64,000 nucleotides of DNA from Nitrosospira briensis (lineage in GTDB: Bacteria > Pseudomonadota > Gammaproteobacteria > Burkholderiales > Nitrosomonadaceae), in the NCBI RefSeq assembly GCF_900115125.1, contig NZ_FOVJ01000001.1, positions 1,025,852 to 1,089,851 on the forward strand, in the 5' to 3' direction. The notes beneath the pieces are model-generated. The model saw only the letters and a program-made list of their open reading frames with translations, was not told the DNA's origin and did no database searches. A program made the position numbers and the translations under genes. Of the stretch, positions 27,470 through 36,151 are shown in pieces; positions within the stretch are counted from its first letter, which is position 1; each line of letters opens with the position of its first letter.

Positions 27470-27811
27470 ATGAACGCAAAAATGACCTCTTTCTTTGCTG
27501 GTATTGCTTTACTCTCCAGTATGGGCATTGCCAATGCTGAAGAACGGCTAACCACGGCTGCCATGGATGGTGTCACGGCCGGCTGGTACGACGTTTCTTT
27601 CACCAAATATATTAATACCAACGTAAACGCCTACCTTGACGTGTACAAGGATGTTAATTCGGACGTATACGTCGATGGAAAGCTCGCGGACGCAGAGGCT
27701 GCTGCTTCCTGCTCGGCGTACGACTGCTTGACCGAAACTCTCACCGTTACCAACACAAGCTCTTACGGACCGACGACTTCCTATAGCCAAAGCCTCTCCG
27801 CTACCAACTAG
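27470..27811 (+). CDS. Small secreted protein with TAG leader (family C, copy 1)
   Basis: The 113-residue protein follows AGGAG. It has a signal peptide (to about residue 23, ending GIANA), then ERLTTAAMDGVTAG (TAG ends at residue 38) and a beta-prone body with repeated Tyr/Asn/Val/Asp (YINTNVNAYLDVYKDVNSDV) and two cysteines in SCSAYDC. The body is of the alternating polar/hydrophobic kind seen in amyloid or beta-solenoid subunits. It is divergent from gene B1. The copy at 29767 differs by only three residues (SSYGPTT here, GYYGPST there). Confidence 0.75.
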   Translation: MNAKMTSFFAGIALLSSMGIANAEERLTTAAMDGVTAGWYDVSFTKYINTNVNAYLDVYKDVNSDVYVDGKLADAEAAASCSAYDCLTETLTVTNTSSYGPTTSYSQSLSATN

Positions 27812-27855
27812 AATTGTTGAAGCAGTAGTGACTCAAGGCGGGTTGGCGAAGATTC

Positions 27856-27887
27856 AGTAAGCCCCATGCCTCGCCATGGGGCTTACT
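27856..27887 (+). terminator. Hairpin after gene C1
   Basis: AGTAAGCCCCATG and CATGGGGCTTACT pair as a 13-bp stem with a six-base loop, 44 bp after the stop codon. No strong T-run follows. Confidence 0.6.
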
Positions 27888-28005
27888 TCACGCCAGTCAG
27901 TATAAGGATGAAAGCTGGATTGGCGAATCCGAACCCGCCTTTTGCGGATGGCCAGAACCATACTGCCGCGATGCGCGATTGCGCGCCGCATCATTCACGC
28001 AACTG

Positions 28006-28130
28006 TGAGATCCAAGGAAAGCTGCCAGGTACGATGACCTTACGCTTCATCATAGTTTTTCTGATATGAACCTTTATAATGCTCTCCTGCATTCAGCATT
28101 CATAAGCAGTTATCTTGTTTGATTTACTCC
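28006..28130 (-). pseudogene. Remnant of the 3' end of a LuxR-type gene
   Basis: This stretch matches 30644-30770, the last part of the intact LuxR-family gene, with shared runs such as GAGATCCAAGGAAAGC and TGCTCTCCTGCATTC. About 125 bp remain, with substitutions and a 2-bp length change. It lies at the junction of the duplicated modules and shows that the duplicated unit once included part of the regulator. Confidence 0.8.
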
Positions 28131-28132
28131 AC

Positions 28133-28561
28133 CTACTGGGAAGGAACGTCCACCGCGATGACTGTTGTAACTCCATAGGAGAAAGAAAACAGCGGAGTGC
28201 TGGCATCATTAACAGTGCTATGTGCAATGACTTTGTCCCCCTCAGCATAATATGCAGTCTGAACGTCGGTGTAAGTGCCAGAGCCGCAACAGGCGACCGC
28301 CTCCCCGAAACCTAGCCCTATATCAACAGTGCCTGTAGGCGTGCTGAAAGCGCTTGTTGAGGTGCTGCTATAAGTGTATGCACTGGAGCCGTCGGCAGTG
28401 GCCAAAGCGCTAACTCCTACGGCGACGGTGCCAGCTGTCACGGCATCCATCTGCGCGCCCGTCAGTCTCGCCGGTTCCCCAGCCCATGCGACTACCGACT
28501 CCATCAGAACCACGAAGACCACGGCCCCAAGCGCTAGAGGTGAAAGTAAAGTGATTCTCAT
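28133..28561 (-). CDS. Small secreted protein with TAG leader (family A, copy 2)
   Basis: The ATG at 28561 follows AGGAG. The protein has a signal peptide (about 1-28), RLTGAQMDAVTAG (TAG ends at residue 44), and a Thr/Ser/Gly/Tyr-rich body with an ACCGSGTYT pair. It matches A1 over its whole 142 residues, including the end (TTVIAVDVPSQ against TTIIAVDIPLR). It is downstream of B2 with a 57-bp gap. Confidence 0.72.
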   Translation of the reverse strand: MRITLLSPLALGAVVFVVLMESVVAWAGEPARLTGAQMDAVTAGTVAVGVSALATADGSSAYTYSSTSTSAFSTPTGTVDIGLGFGEAVACCGSGTYTDVQTAYYAEGDKVIAHSTVNDASTPLFSFSYGVTTVIAVDVPSQ

Positions 28562-28618
28562 AATTTTGCTCCTACTCTCTCGATTAGCGTACAGAGTCGG
28601 CTTACGCCCGCAATTAAC

Positions 28619-28939
28619 TTAATTAATTTGATATATGATGGGATCTCTGGGGATGACTACCACATTGGTATAAGTGGTGTCGGCACCACAACAGTCTACC
28701 GTTATCGAAGTCTCGTCACTGGGGGTTATCGAAAAATCAGCGGCTCTGGAATAGATTGATTCAGTACCGGTACCGGACGCGTAAGTAGTAACCGTTACGC
28801 TGCCCGCAGTGATGTTATCCATCTCTGGTGCTGCCAATCTCATTGGCTCTGGCTGCTTCATGGTTGTCGGTTCTGCCTGAGCGACCGAAGCCATCGCAGC
28901 AAAGGCGAAGGCTGAACATGCGAGAGAGATTATTTTCAT
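28619..28939 (-). CDS. Small secreted protein with TAG leader (family B, copy 2)
   Basis: The 106-residue protein has a signal peptide ending SVAQA, MRLAAPEMDNITAG (TAG ends at residue 46) and a short beta-prone body with a CC pair (VDCCGADTTY). Homologous to B1 in the first two thirds. GGAG lies ten bases upstream of the ATG. It starts the minus-strand B2-A2 pair; this pair has no C39 gene of its own. Confidence 0.7.
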   Translation of the reverse strand: MKIISLACSAFAFAAMASVAQAEPTTMKQPEPMRLAAPEMDNITAGSVTVTTYASGTGTESIYSRAADFSITPSDETSITVDCCGADTTYTNVVVIPRDPIIYQIN

Positions 28940-29540
28940 CTCGGTTTGTCTCCTAAAAATGTAGAGTTAAAATAAAGTTGACTGCCTCTTGCTTCTCGAT
29001 GCGCCAGGAATTTCTCTCATTTTGCTGTTTCCCCGTTTCGCGCAAGCTTGCACAGAGCAGCAAACCGATATTAGCGCGCCATCTTCATTTTGTAGATTCT
29101 CTTTTAGTTGTATATGAGCTACTGCTTTTAGATTGAGAAGGGGGCCAATTGACGATGGATCGCCATTTAAGAGCAAATATCTCGAAATCGCCTGAATTTA
29201 GAGAAGGCTCAAACGTCCCGGAATTAAAACATAAAAAATCAAACAATTTTCTCCGAGATAGACAAGTGCCCGTGCACACCCGCGCTCAACACTGGATCAC
29301 GCGTTGTAAGCGGCTAGCAACAACGCGGTTGTGTAAGTCTGCTTATCCTTGAGATTGCCTGCCCGTAAAAGTGGAAGGCACATTGCAAAGCGAGGTCACA
29401 GTTTTACTATGCAGCGACACGCTCTCGTGCGCGGGGAATGCAGGGATCTCATCAACCAGCTTTACGTGGACATCAGAGTTTATCTGGGGCGAAGACAACT
29501 GTGCCCCGCTCGGCGCGATTGAAGGAATCCATCATCCACC
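28940..29540. other. Upstream block of module 2
   Basis: Left part (to about 29316) is paralogous to 26704-27060. The rest, to 29540, is unlike module 1 and has no recognisable gene. Confidence 0.5.
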
Positions 29541-29766
29541 AAAGGAGTAGCAAGGAAGCGTTAGGGTATCCCCCAATACTCTTTTTGGCGTATTGATAAT
29601 AACCTGAAGTTGAATGAACGATTTGCGGATTGCCGGTATTGCGCGATACGGACATAGTTTGCCTCAACCGGCCAAACCAAATCCATGGGCACGTACTCTC
29701 GAGCATTGGCCGGCCTCTCGAGGCAAGTGTGCCCTTTAGTACTACCTTACTTCAGGAGAAAACATC

Positions 29767-30108
29767 ATGAACGCAAAAATGACCTCTTTCTTTGCTGGTA
29801 TTGCTTTACTCTCCAGTATGGGCATTGCCAATGCTGAAGAACGGCTAACCACGGCTGCCATGGATGGTGTCACGGCCGGCTGGTACGACGTTTCTTTCAC
29901 CAAATATATTAATACCAACGTAAACGCCTACCTTGACGTGTACAAGGATGTTAATTCGGACGTATACGTCGATGGAAAGCTCGCGGACGCAGAGGCTGCT
30001 GCTTCCTGCTCGGCGTACGACTGCTTGACCGAAACTCTCACCGTTACCAACACAGGATATTACGGACCCTCGACTTCCTATAGCCAAAGCCTCTCCGCTA
30101 CCAACTAG
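29767..30108 (+). CDS. Small secreted protein with TAG leader (family C, copy 2)
   Basis: Same length, signal peptide, leader and cysteine pattern as C1 (27470), with substitutions only near the end (NTGYYGPST in place of NTSSYGPTT). Both copies have an intact ribosome site and frame, so both are likely expressed. Function is inferred from the locus: a substrate of the exported C39 peptidase and the FapF-like barrel. Confidence 0.75.
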   Translation: MNAKMTSFFAGIALLSSMGIANAEERLTTAAMDGVTAGWYDVSFTKYINTNVNAYLDVYKDVNSDVYVDGKLADAEAAASCSAYDCLTETLTVTNTGYYGPSTSYSQSLSATN

Positions 30109-30194
30109 AAAGTCGTGAAAAAATCGACGCGCCTTTTGCCGTAGAACGATTATTGTTGAAGCAGTAGTGACTCAAGGCGGGTTGGCGAAGATTC

Positions 30195-30226
30195 AGTAAG
30201 CCCCATGCCTAGGCATGGGGCTTACT
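30195..30226 (+). terminator. Hairpin after gene C2
   Basis: A perfect 32-bp palindrome: AGTAAGCCCCATGCC, TA, GGCATGGGGCTTACT. It is the counterpart of 27856-27887 with a changed loop that extends the pairing. Confidence 0.65.
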
Positions 30227-30614
30227 TCACGCCAGTCAGTATAAGGATGAAAGCTGGATTGGCGAATCTGAACCCGCCTTCTCCGGATGGCCAGAACCAT
30301 ACTGCCGCGATGCGCGATGCGTGCCGCATCATTCGCGCAGCTGTGCAAATTGCCGGTGAAAGGTTGCCGCCTTAAGAAAAAGTACAGAGCAAACGAACAC
30401 CGAGCAAAATGAGGTAAAGCAAAGTGCCGACGGGATCAGAATTGCTTCGACGATTCCCTCACCCGCGGCACCGAATTAAAGCTAAAGCCGGCGTTGATAT
30501 TTAATGTTCCAGATAAGGAAGCGCAAGGCACTGGCAGGCAGCAGCGACATATGCGCTTCCATATCTCCTCCTCGTTGCTTTTCTAATCCCAGCCCGTACG
30601 CAAACCAAGTGTAA
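30227..30614. other. Intergenic stretch
   Basis: The left third is the tail of the long repeat. No gene seen in the rest. Confidence 0.5.
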
Positions 30615-31508
30615 TCAATATTCGGCTTTCCCGTCCGCTATTTGAGATCCAAGGAAAGCAGCGTGAGTGCGATTGATGGCCTTAAGCTTTGTCATTATTT
30701 TTCTGGTATGAACCTTTACAGTGCTCTCCTGCATTCCGAGCTCATAAGCAATAATTTTATTTGATTTACCCCGGCGCACAAGCTGGAACACCTCCAGTTC
30801 TCTCGACGTAAGGGTCTGCAAGACAGGTGGGTCAACCTTGGCGCCGTTCGGGCGCCCCTCCTCTCTAAGCCGTGAGGTTTTTTCAGTGATCTCGAGAAGA
30901 GCGTTATGCGGAATAAATGCACCGCCCTCCATGACGAGCCGAAGTGACTGGATCACCGTGGACGGATTGAAATCCGATGAGATGTAGCCGCGAGCCCCGA
31001 TCAGAATGGCATCCAGAATTTCGCCAAGCTCATCGTGGTCGGAAAGGAATACAAAGGGCAGGTCCGGAAGCTCAAGCTTTAGCCGTAGAATTCCGTTAGA
31101 AATATGATTCTCGCTGATGTGCTCTGAACCAAGGTTAAAGACGACCATTTCCACGTTGCATGGACGCTCCAGATACCCGGCCACGAACTCATCAATGCTC
31201 GAATAGGGCATGATAACGAAATCATCGGAAAGTGTTGTTAACAGATGTGAGATGGATAGCCGTGTAAGGGGCCGTGAATCAATCAGTGCAAGTCTTGTCT
31301 TAGTAACTTCTTCTTCCATTGCGCTTCCGTGAACAGGATGAGCGCTTTTTGGTGCCACCAACTGCTTATCAGCCGGGTGTCCCTCGGCGCTATCTTTCCA
31401 ATTACCATCGCTGATCTCCTGGCTATACAGTGCCAGCCCGATTCCTTTGTCAATCCCACCTATCTCACACTCAAGCTCTGCTATGCGGCCAGTTAGTGCG
31501 TTTATCAT
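30615..31508 (-). CDS. LuxR-family response-regulator-like protein with degenerate receiver
   Basis: From the ATG at 31508, behind GGGGAGG, the 297-residue protein has an N-terminal 60-residue extension, a receiver-like domain (about 70-185) beginning TRLALIDSRPLTRLSISHLL, and a C-terminal LuxR HTH (LTSRELEVFQLVRRGKSNKI, ESTVKVHTRKIMTKL). The usual phospho-acceptor Asp at the end of strand 3 is Asn125 (MVVFNLGSE), so phosphorylation at that site is not expected. It lies beside the TAG-leader genes and a piece of it was duplicated with them, so it is the likely regulator of the locus. Confidence 0.82.
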   Translation of the reverse strand: MINALTGRIAELECEIGGIDKGIGLALYSQEISDGNWKDSAEGHPADKQLVAPKSAHPVHGSAMEEEVTKTRLALIDSRPLTRLSISHLLTTLSDDFVIMPYSSIDEFVAGYLERPCNVEMVVFNLGSEHISENHISNGILRLKLELPDLPFVFLSDHDELGEILDAILIGARGYISSDFNPSTVIQSLRLVMEGGAFIPHNALLEITEKTSRLREEGRPNGAKVDPPVLQTLTSRELEVFQLVRRGKSNKIIAYELGMQESTVKVHTRKIMTKLKAINRTHAAFLGSQIADGKAEY

Positions 31509-32222
31509 TTCCTTACCTCCCCTAGGCATAGTAGTACTGTATATTGCTGCATCAGCCATTCCTCGTTTGTGTGGAATCGAACAGAACTTCATTTACTACC
31601 TTGCATGTAAAGCGAATTACCCTGTACATGCCAATCCTAATGTTTAAAATAAGCAAGCTTTATGCCAATCTCTCAATATATAAAAAACGCAAGAAATTTA
31701 GTGGCTTGTAAAAAATGAGCTTAGGCACACATGGGTCGTTTTACGCACGTGAGCAGCGACTAACAGAACGACTTTGTGGCGTATCCATAGCTATCGTTTC
31801 CAAGCAAATCAGGAAGCTAGTGGCATGGGTAAGAAATGACCCGGATACCGGGTGGAAATTGACCCATTCCAAATCAATTCGATGGGCGAAGTGCCCTGAC
31901 AACTTGTCGGGTTCAAAGGGAAAAGATGCCCGAACACGGGTAACCTCACTGAACGCCTGCGTGAACTGAAACAGCAGCGGAACAGTCATGGTCTTCAGCT
32001 TGTCGCCCTCGCGGATGGAGAGTTCCCCATGCTCCCCATTACTGACAGACAGGAGGTGCTGCGAGATATAGTGGAAACCAGACGACCCGGAAAAGACCGA
32101 GAGATTGTTCGTCTCGTCATTCATCGGTCAGATTGCCGTGAATGACAGGGTCGTAAGGATCAAGTCCGCACGGAAAAACTGACAAACCAGTATGAATGGA
32201 TACGGTTCGTAGCAAGGCCTGG
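31509..32222. other. Intergenic stretch with a coding relic
   Basis: A plus-strand frame from 31933 to a TGA at 32143 reads NTGNLTERLRELKQQRNSHG, then LQLVALADGEFPMLPI and TDRQEVLRDIVETRRPGKDR. It is protein-like but lacks a start and is closed upstream by stops. It probably is the end of a gene cut by past insertion at the adjacent att site. The opposite strand has an open frame of 127 codons over part of it with no support. Confidence 0.35.
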
Positions 32223-32269
32223 TGGCTCCCCGACCAGGGCTCGAACCTGGGGACCCGCGGATTAACAGT
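32223..32269 (-). repeat. Left attachment repeat: 3' half of tRNA-Asn(GTT)
   Basis: Read on the minus strand this is the tRNA-Asn 3' half from the anticodon GTT loop through the T-arm to the CCA end. The 5' half is absent: sequence beyond ACTGTTAAT is unrelated. It matches 41955-42000 except for one extra G and one C/T difference. It marks one boundary of the island. Confidence 0.8.
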
Positions 32270-32427
32270 TCTGATCTTTTTGTTTTAATGCCTTTTACCA
32301 AACGCCACTGTTCTTTTAATATTTATACCTTACAATAACTTATTGTTTGATACCGTTTGATGCTTCTTGACGCCATTTTATAAATGCGGTCTACTATGCG
32401 GCTACTAAATCTCATCATTAGCCCGGC

Positions 32428-33712
32428 ATGCCCAAGCTCACTAAATCCGTTGTCGATGCAATTCCCCATCCCGAAACCGGTCAGACCTTTCACCGCGATT
32501 CAGACATTAAAGGCTTTGGCCTTCGTGTAGGTACCGGCAGCAAAGTCTATATTGCCGAAGGCAAGGTCAACAGTAAGACCGTGCGAGTCAGTATTGGTCA
32601 TCACGGTATCTTTACCGCCGAGCAAGCCCGACAGGAAGCCAAAAACATCCTTGGCATGATTGCACGCGGCATTAATCCCAATGATGTCACCAAAACCAAA
32701 CGTGCGTTAAGCGTAACTATGTGGGAGGCATTCGATGCCTACCTTAAGGCACGCGGCAGTTTGAAGCCGCGCACGGTGTACGACTATAAGCGTTTGATGA
32801 AAACCTATCTTGCCGACTGGCAAAATAAACCTTGTGGAAATCACCAAGGATCAGATCGAGTGCAAGCATAGGGAAATTGGGGAGCGCAGCCCTGCGCAAG
32901 CAAACCTCACCATGCGCTTCGTGCGAGCCCTTTTAAACTTCGCCATAGGCAAGTACGAAGATTCAACAGGCAATCCCATCATTGCCAACAACCCCACCAA
33001 GCGACTTTCGCAAACACGCTCCTGGTATCGGGTAGATAGGCGTAATACCGTCATTAAAGCCCATGACCTACCCCAATGGTTCAAAGCGGTAAACAACCTC
33101 AGGGATGACGTTCTAGGCCGCAACAGAGTCAGGGATTATCTGCTACTACTACTCTTTACCGGTTTACGACGTGAAGAGGGGCTCAGCCTCACTTGGGAAC
33201 AAGTCGATTTGAAGGCAAAGACACTTACAATTCCAGACCCCAAGAACCGGCTGCCGCATGTATTGCCCTTGAGCGATTTTCTGCATGATTTGCTCATGCA
33301 GCGACACAAGGAAAGAACGGATAGCCCTTTCGTGTTTCCGGGTAGTGGTGTGAAAGGTTATCTCAACGAGCCGAAAAAGCAGATGCAAAAGGTTATCGAG
33401 GAATCGAATGTAGCGTTCACGCTGCACGATCTGCGCCGCACCTTCATCACGGTAGCAGAAAGCCTCGATATCTCAGCTTATGCCCTCAAGCGCTTGGCAA
33501 ACCACAAAATGACAAACGATGTGACAGCAGGCTACATCATTAGCGATGTGGAGCGGCTAAGGGAGCCCATGCAAAGGATCACTAATTTCCTGCTTGAGAG
33601 TATGCATTCCGGTTCAAATCCCCTTACCGTTACAGATACCGTTACTGTTACCGATACCGTAACAGATACGGTTACTGATGCCGATACAGTACGGGTAGGG
33701 AAACACGCATGA
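32428..33712 (+). pseudogene. Tyrosine integrase, frameshifted
   Basis: The N-terminal part (DUF4102-like: LTKSVVDAIPHPETGQTF, GFGLRVGTGSKVYIAEGK) runs in one frame to a stop at 32871. The rest (LVEITKDQIECKHREIGE onward) is in the +1 frame from about 32835. One missing base at CAAAATAAACCTTG would restore YLADWQNKP-LVEITKDQ. Catalytic-domain pieces are present: LLLLFTGLRREEGLSLTWEQ, HDLRRTFITVAE and the end Tyr in AGYI. The C-terminus carries an odd TVTD repeat tail. It adjoins the tRNA-Asn att repeat. Either inactive or rescued by frameshifting. Confidence 0.82.
33626..33691 (+). repeat. Tandem hexamer repeat (ACNGNT) at the integrase 3' end
   Basis: Eleven consecutive six-base units follow the pattern ACCGTT/ACAGAT/ACTGTT/ACCGAT. 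In the integrase frame they encode alternating Thr-Val and Thr-Asp. Related motifs recur within the replication gene at 36583-36793. Confidence 0.75.
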
Positions 33713-34539
33713 CTCTCAGCTTTAAATCGTTTCACCCCTTAAGCGGCGTCTTGCCCGATACCTTTCCCGAGTTTGGGGGAGATATCGTGTTCAGGGCACG
33801 GGCAATTCTCCAAAGCCGAACGGATGAGGAACTTTTCGCGGCACTAGAAATTATCGATTGGATAATCGACCAGTCGCCAGCACAGGATGAGGTAGCCGCG
33901 GAGCTGGAAAGGATGGCTGCTGAAGAGAACAATGACTCCAGCGCTTCAGGAGAAGAGCCTTATTCTGACTCCCCTATCAAGCGCGATAAACACAGCTCTA
34001 CCTATGCTTTAAAGGCTCTCCAACCGAAGTTCGATATTTCGGCAGACGAGAAATTTCCCAACGCAACCTGGGGCGAGATGTTTTCTGTGCTGGCGTTGAG
34101 CCTTGTAGCGCAAGCATGCGAGGATGAACGTCTGGTTAATAACAAACCACAGTCAGAAAACTCCGAGCGCAACGACTGGCTCAATGAGTATCAGGCTGTT
34201 TCCCGTGCCTCCTACTGGCTCATTGAAGCGATGGACGCCGTTGCTACTGCCGAAGGAATAAACCTCTTCCAGTCGGAAATCGCCAATGAAAAACAAAAGA
34301 TCAGCGTTCGCAATCGTTTTTCGGGCCAGAAGAAGCACAAGCCGACCAACGATGCCCTACTTGCATTAAGAGATTTTTATATCCCTGAGAAGCACAAATC
34401 GATGCGCAACGCGGCCAAGCTCTTCTGTGAAGCTTACCCTGAAAAGGTAGCCCATTTAACCTATTACAACCGCATACGAACCTTAAGTGAGGGTCTTTCT
34501 GCCCTGCTCAAGGAACGACGCCTGTCGCTACAAAAATAG
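33709..34539 (+). CDS. Island protein of unknown function
   Basis: The ATG overlaps the integrase stop codon (ATGA), so it is likely co-translated. The 276-residue protein has an acidic middle (ERMAAEENNDSSASGEEPYS) and a helical C-terminal half including NRFSGQKKHKPTNDALLALR and a basic end (LSALLKERRLSLQK). No family recognised. Position after the integrase is common for accessory genes of integrative elements. Confidence 0.55.
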   Translation: MTLSFKSFHPLSGVLPDTFPEFGGDIVFRARAILQSRTDEELFAALEIIDWIIDQSPAQDEVAAELERMAAEENNDSSASGEEPYSDSPIKRDKHSSTYALKALQPKFDISADEKFPNATWGEMFSVLALSLVAQACEDERLVNNKPQSENSERNDWLNEYQAVSRASYWLIEAMDAVATAEGINLFQSEIANEKQKISVRNRFSGQKKHKPTNDALLALRDFYIPEKHKSMRNAAKLFCEAYPEKVAHLTYYNRIRTLSEGLSALLKERRLSLQK

Positions 34540-34750
34540 TCCCTTTTATTTAATTAGGGAATTATATACTTGACTCCCTAATCTTCGAAAAGCGCCTCCA
34601 CGCTATGTTGACGAATTTGCTTACTGGCTCAACGAGGGCAATATCCGGGGACATATGATGACCCGCCTCGACTCCCTTTTGCATAAAGCAATTAGCATCA
34701 GAATTACGTAATGTCGACTTGATTAACAAGTAACCTAGACATAGATAAAT

Positions 34751-35509
34751 ATGCGGAAAGCTTTTCACCCTGACAGGGATGAGAAAATAACGGTTCCTCA
34801 ATACATAGATGACTTTGGGAATGATCCTGTTCATTCCCGGGAACGAGCAAGATGCCCCGTTTGTGATCAGCGCCTGAATATAGTAGCTGCGTCATCTGTA
34901 GACTCGATAGGTCATTTTGCACACCAAAAGAACTCAGGTTTTTGCCCGACAAAATCTAAAGCAGCTGCACCATATGCTGACCTTCCTCCAAAGAATCCTG
35001 ACCCAGAAGCCGCAAAGAGAATAAAGGCAGTTTTCTTAGCGAATTGGGAGACGCATTTCTCGATGCTAAATCGGCTCGTTAAAGGATTGGCGAATAATGA
35101 GTTCACTGACGTAATTCGAACAGCAAACCAAGAAAGAATATGGGAATACGCTCAACTCGAAGAATTCCACCTGCCCTATGTTTTTGCCACGCTAATGGAT
35201 TTCCCCCCAGGTAGAAGCTACAGGAGAAAAGAGGACGGGCTTCCAGCAAGAGAGAAGTGGTTCCGTTGTTGGTTTGACGCGACCGTGCGGCGATACGATG
35301 ACCTTTGGATTAACCGAGAAACACCGCTGATGTTCTGGCGTGCATGGTATGAACCACCCGAAGGAAAGAAGAAACCAAAAGCCGAAGACCTAATAGATTC
35401 ATACGGGAGCGAGTTGAACCCCGCCTTTTTGAATTATGAAAACAATCTGCCGCCGTATGTGAAAACACAAATCACGCAATGGCTTGCACGATACTTTCAA
35501 GTCGATTGA
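34751..35509 (+). CDS. Protein with CoiA-like zinc-binding N-terminus, unknown function
   Basis: The first 70 residues hold RARCPVCDQRLNIVAAS and GHFAHQKNSGFCP, a Cys-x2-Cys...His-x2-His...Cys pattern like the treble-clef start of CoiA-type nucleases, though the nuclease core is not evident. The remaining 180 residues are rich in Trp and Arg with no recognised domain. The gene is on the plus strand with about 210 bp before it. The ATG lacks a clear ribosome site. Confidence 0.5.
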   Translation: MRKAFHPDRDEKITVPQYIDDFGNDPVHSRERARCPVCDQRLNIVAASSVDSIGHFAHQKNSGFCPTKSKAAAPYADLPPKNPDPEAAKRIKAVFLANWETHFSMLNRLVKGLANNEFTDVIRTANQERIWEYAQLEEFHLPYVFATLMDFPPGRSYRRKEDGLPAREKWFRCWFDATVRRYDDLWINRETPLMFWRAWYEPPEGKKKPKAEDLIDSYGSELNPAFLNYENNLPPYVKTQITQWLARYFQVD

Positions 35510-35944
35510 GAAGTAGATTTTTCGAAATCTGTGATCGCTTTTTCGTCCTCGACTGGGTTATTAATCCAACCTTTCCCGATCTAAATTAAGCGTTTCGCCC
35601 CAAACCCTACGAGACATTTCGACCTTAACCATATTAATAATTACGTCTTTGAACGCATCCCTTTCCCGAGGAATTGGAAGAAGGTCATAACGGTTTCTCT
35701 GTTCCAATATCCGACAAGGATCAAAAGGCCCTGCTAGCACCAATACCCCTTCAATTGATTCGTCGATATTCATCCCCAACCCCTAAACAAGGGAATTAAG
35801 TAAGCAATTCCCTTTTATTACACGCCTGCGCCGCATACGTATACGCATGCTTTGCTAACGTACTACGTTTGCATTGCACAGGTATAACGCCCCACCTTGA
35901 AAATTTGAAACCATAGGCCCTTCTTTGAGCAATTATGAGGGCTT
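35510..35944. other. Intergenic stretch with a short minus-strand frame
   Basis: AT-rich sequence with the small frame at 35561-35773. Near 35825-35850 there is an alternating CGCATACGTATACGCATG stretch. It precedes the HTH/replication pair, so it may hold their promoter or an origin. Confidence 0.4.
35561..35773 (-). CDS. Small hypothetical protein, uncertain
   Basis: A 70-residue frame from the ATG at 35773, behind AGGGG (MNIDESIEGVLVLAGPFDPC onward). The composition is protein-like, but no family is recognised. Confidence 0.35.
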   Translation of the reverse strand: MNIDESIEGVLVLAGPFDPCRILEQRNRYDLLPIPRERDAFKDVIINMVKVEMSRRVWGETLNLDRERLD

Positions 35945-36151
35945 ATGCAAAACACTACACTACTCAACACCACTCAGGCAGCTCGTTATCTGGGCCTAAG
36001 CAAGGCGTTTCTGGAACGCGACCGCTGGGCCGGGGCCAAGGTGCCTTTCATCAAGATCGGCTCCCGCGCGGTGCGCTACCGCCTGCAAGACCTGGAGCGC
36101 TACATCGAGTCCTGTATCCGCAAGTCAACCAGCGATACGGGGCGCAAGTGA
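35945..36151 (+). CDS. AlpA-like helix-turn-helix protein
   Basis: The 68-residue protein (ATG after GAGG) holds [40 protein letters not shown] and RYIESC, the HTH_17 excisionase/AlpA pattern. Such proteins regulate excision or replication of mobile elements. Its TGA overlaps the GTG of the replication gene (GTGA), so the two are translationally coupled. Confidence 0.8.
   Translation: MQNTTLLNTTQAARYLGLSKAFLERDRWAGAKVPFIKIGSRAVRYRLQDLERYIESCIRKSTSDTGRK

Larger units (their letters stand above)
27244..28005. repeat. Long near-identical direct repeat, copy 1
   Basis: Starts AAAGGAGTAGCAAGGAAGCG and covers the leader, gene C1, its hairpin and about 120 bp beyond. It matches 29541-30345 almost base for base through the first 320 bp of the coding region, with a few changes near the end of the gene and a roughly 40-bp insertion after the stop codon in copy 2. 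Confidence 0.9.
29541..30345. repeat. Long near-identical direct repeat, copy 2
   Basis: Second copy of the 27244-28005 repeat. It includes the same 226-bp leader before gene C, which is longer than a usual 5' region and is conserved as tightly as the coding sequence. That points to recent duplication or gene conversion. Confidence 0.9.

Noticed and set aside
31741-32124. 127-codon minus-strand frame left of the island
   Set aside because: No ribosome site or recognisable domain; the plus-strand frame over the same bases looks more protein-like.
32223-32300. Complete tRNA-Asn gene at the left att repeat
   Set aside because: The sequence departs from tRNA-Asn right after the anticodon loop; D-arm and 5' acceptor strand are absent. 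The same holds at 41955.
33532-33735. Minus-strand frame rich in VTVS repeats opposite the integrase end
   Set aside because: It is the shadow of the hexamer DNA repeat, not a gene.
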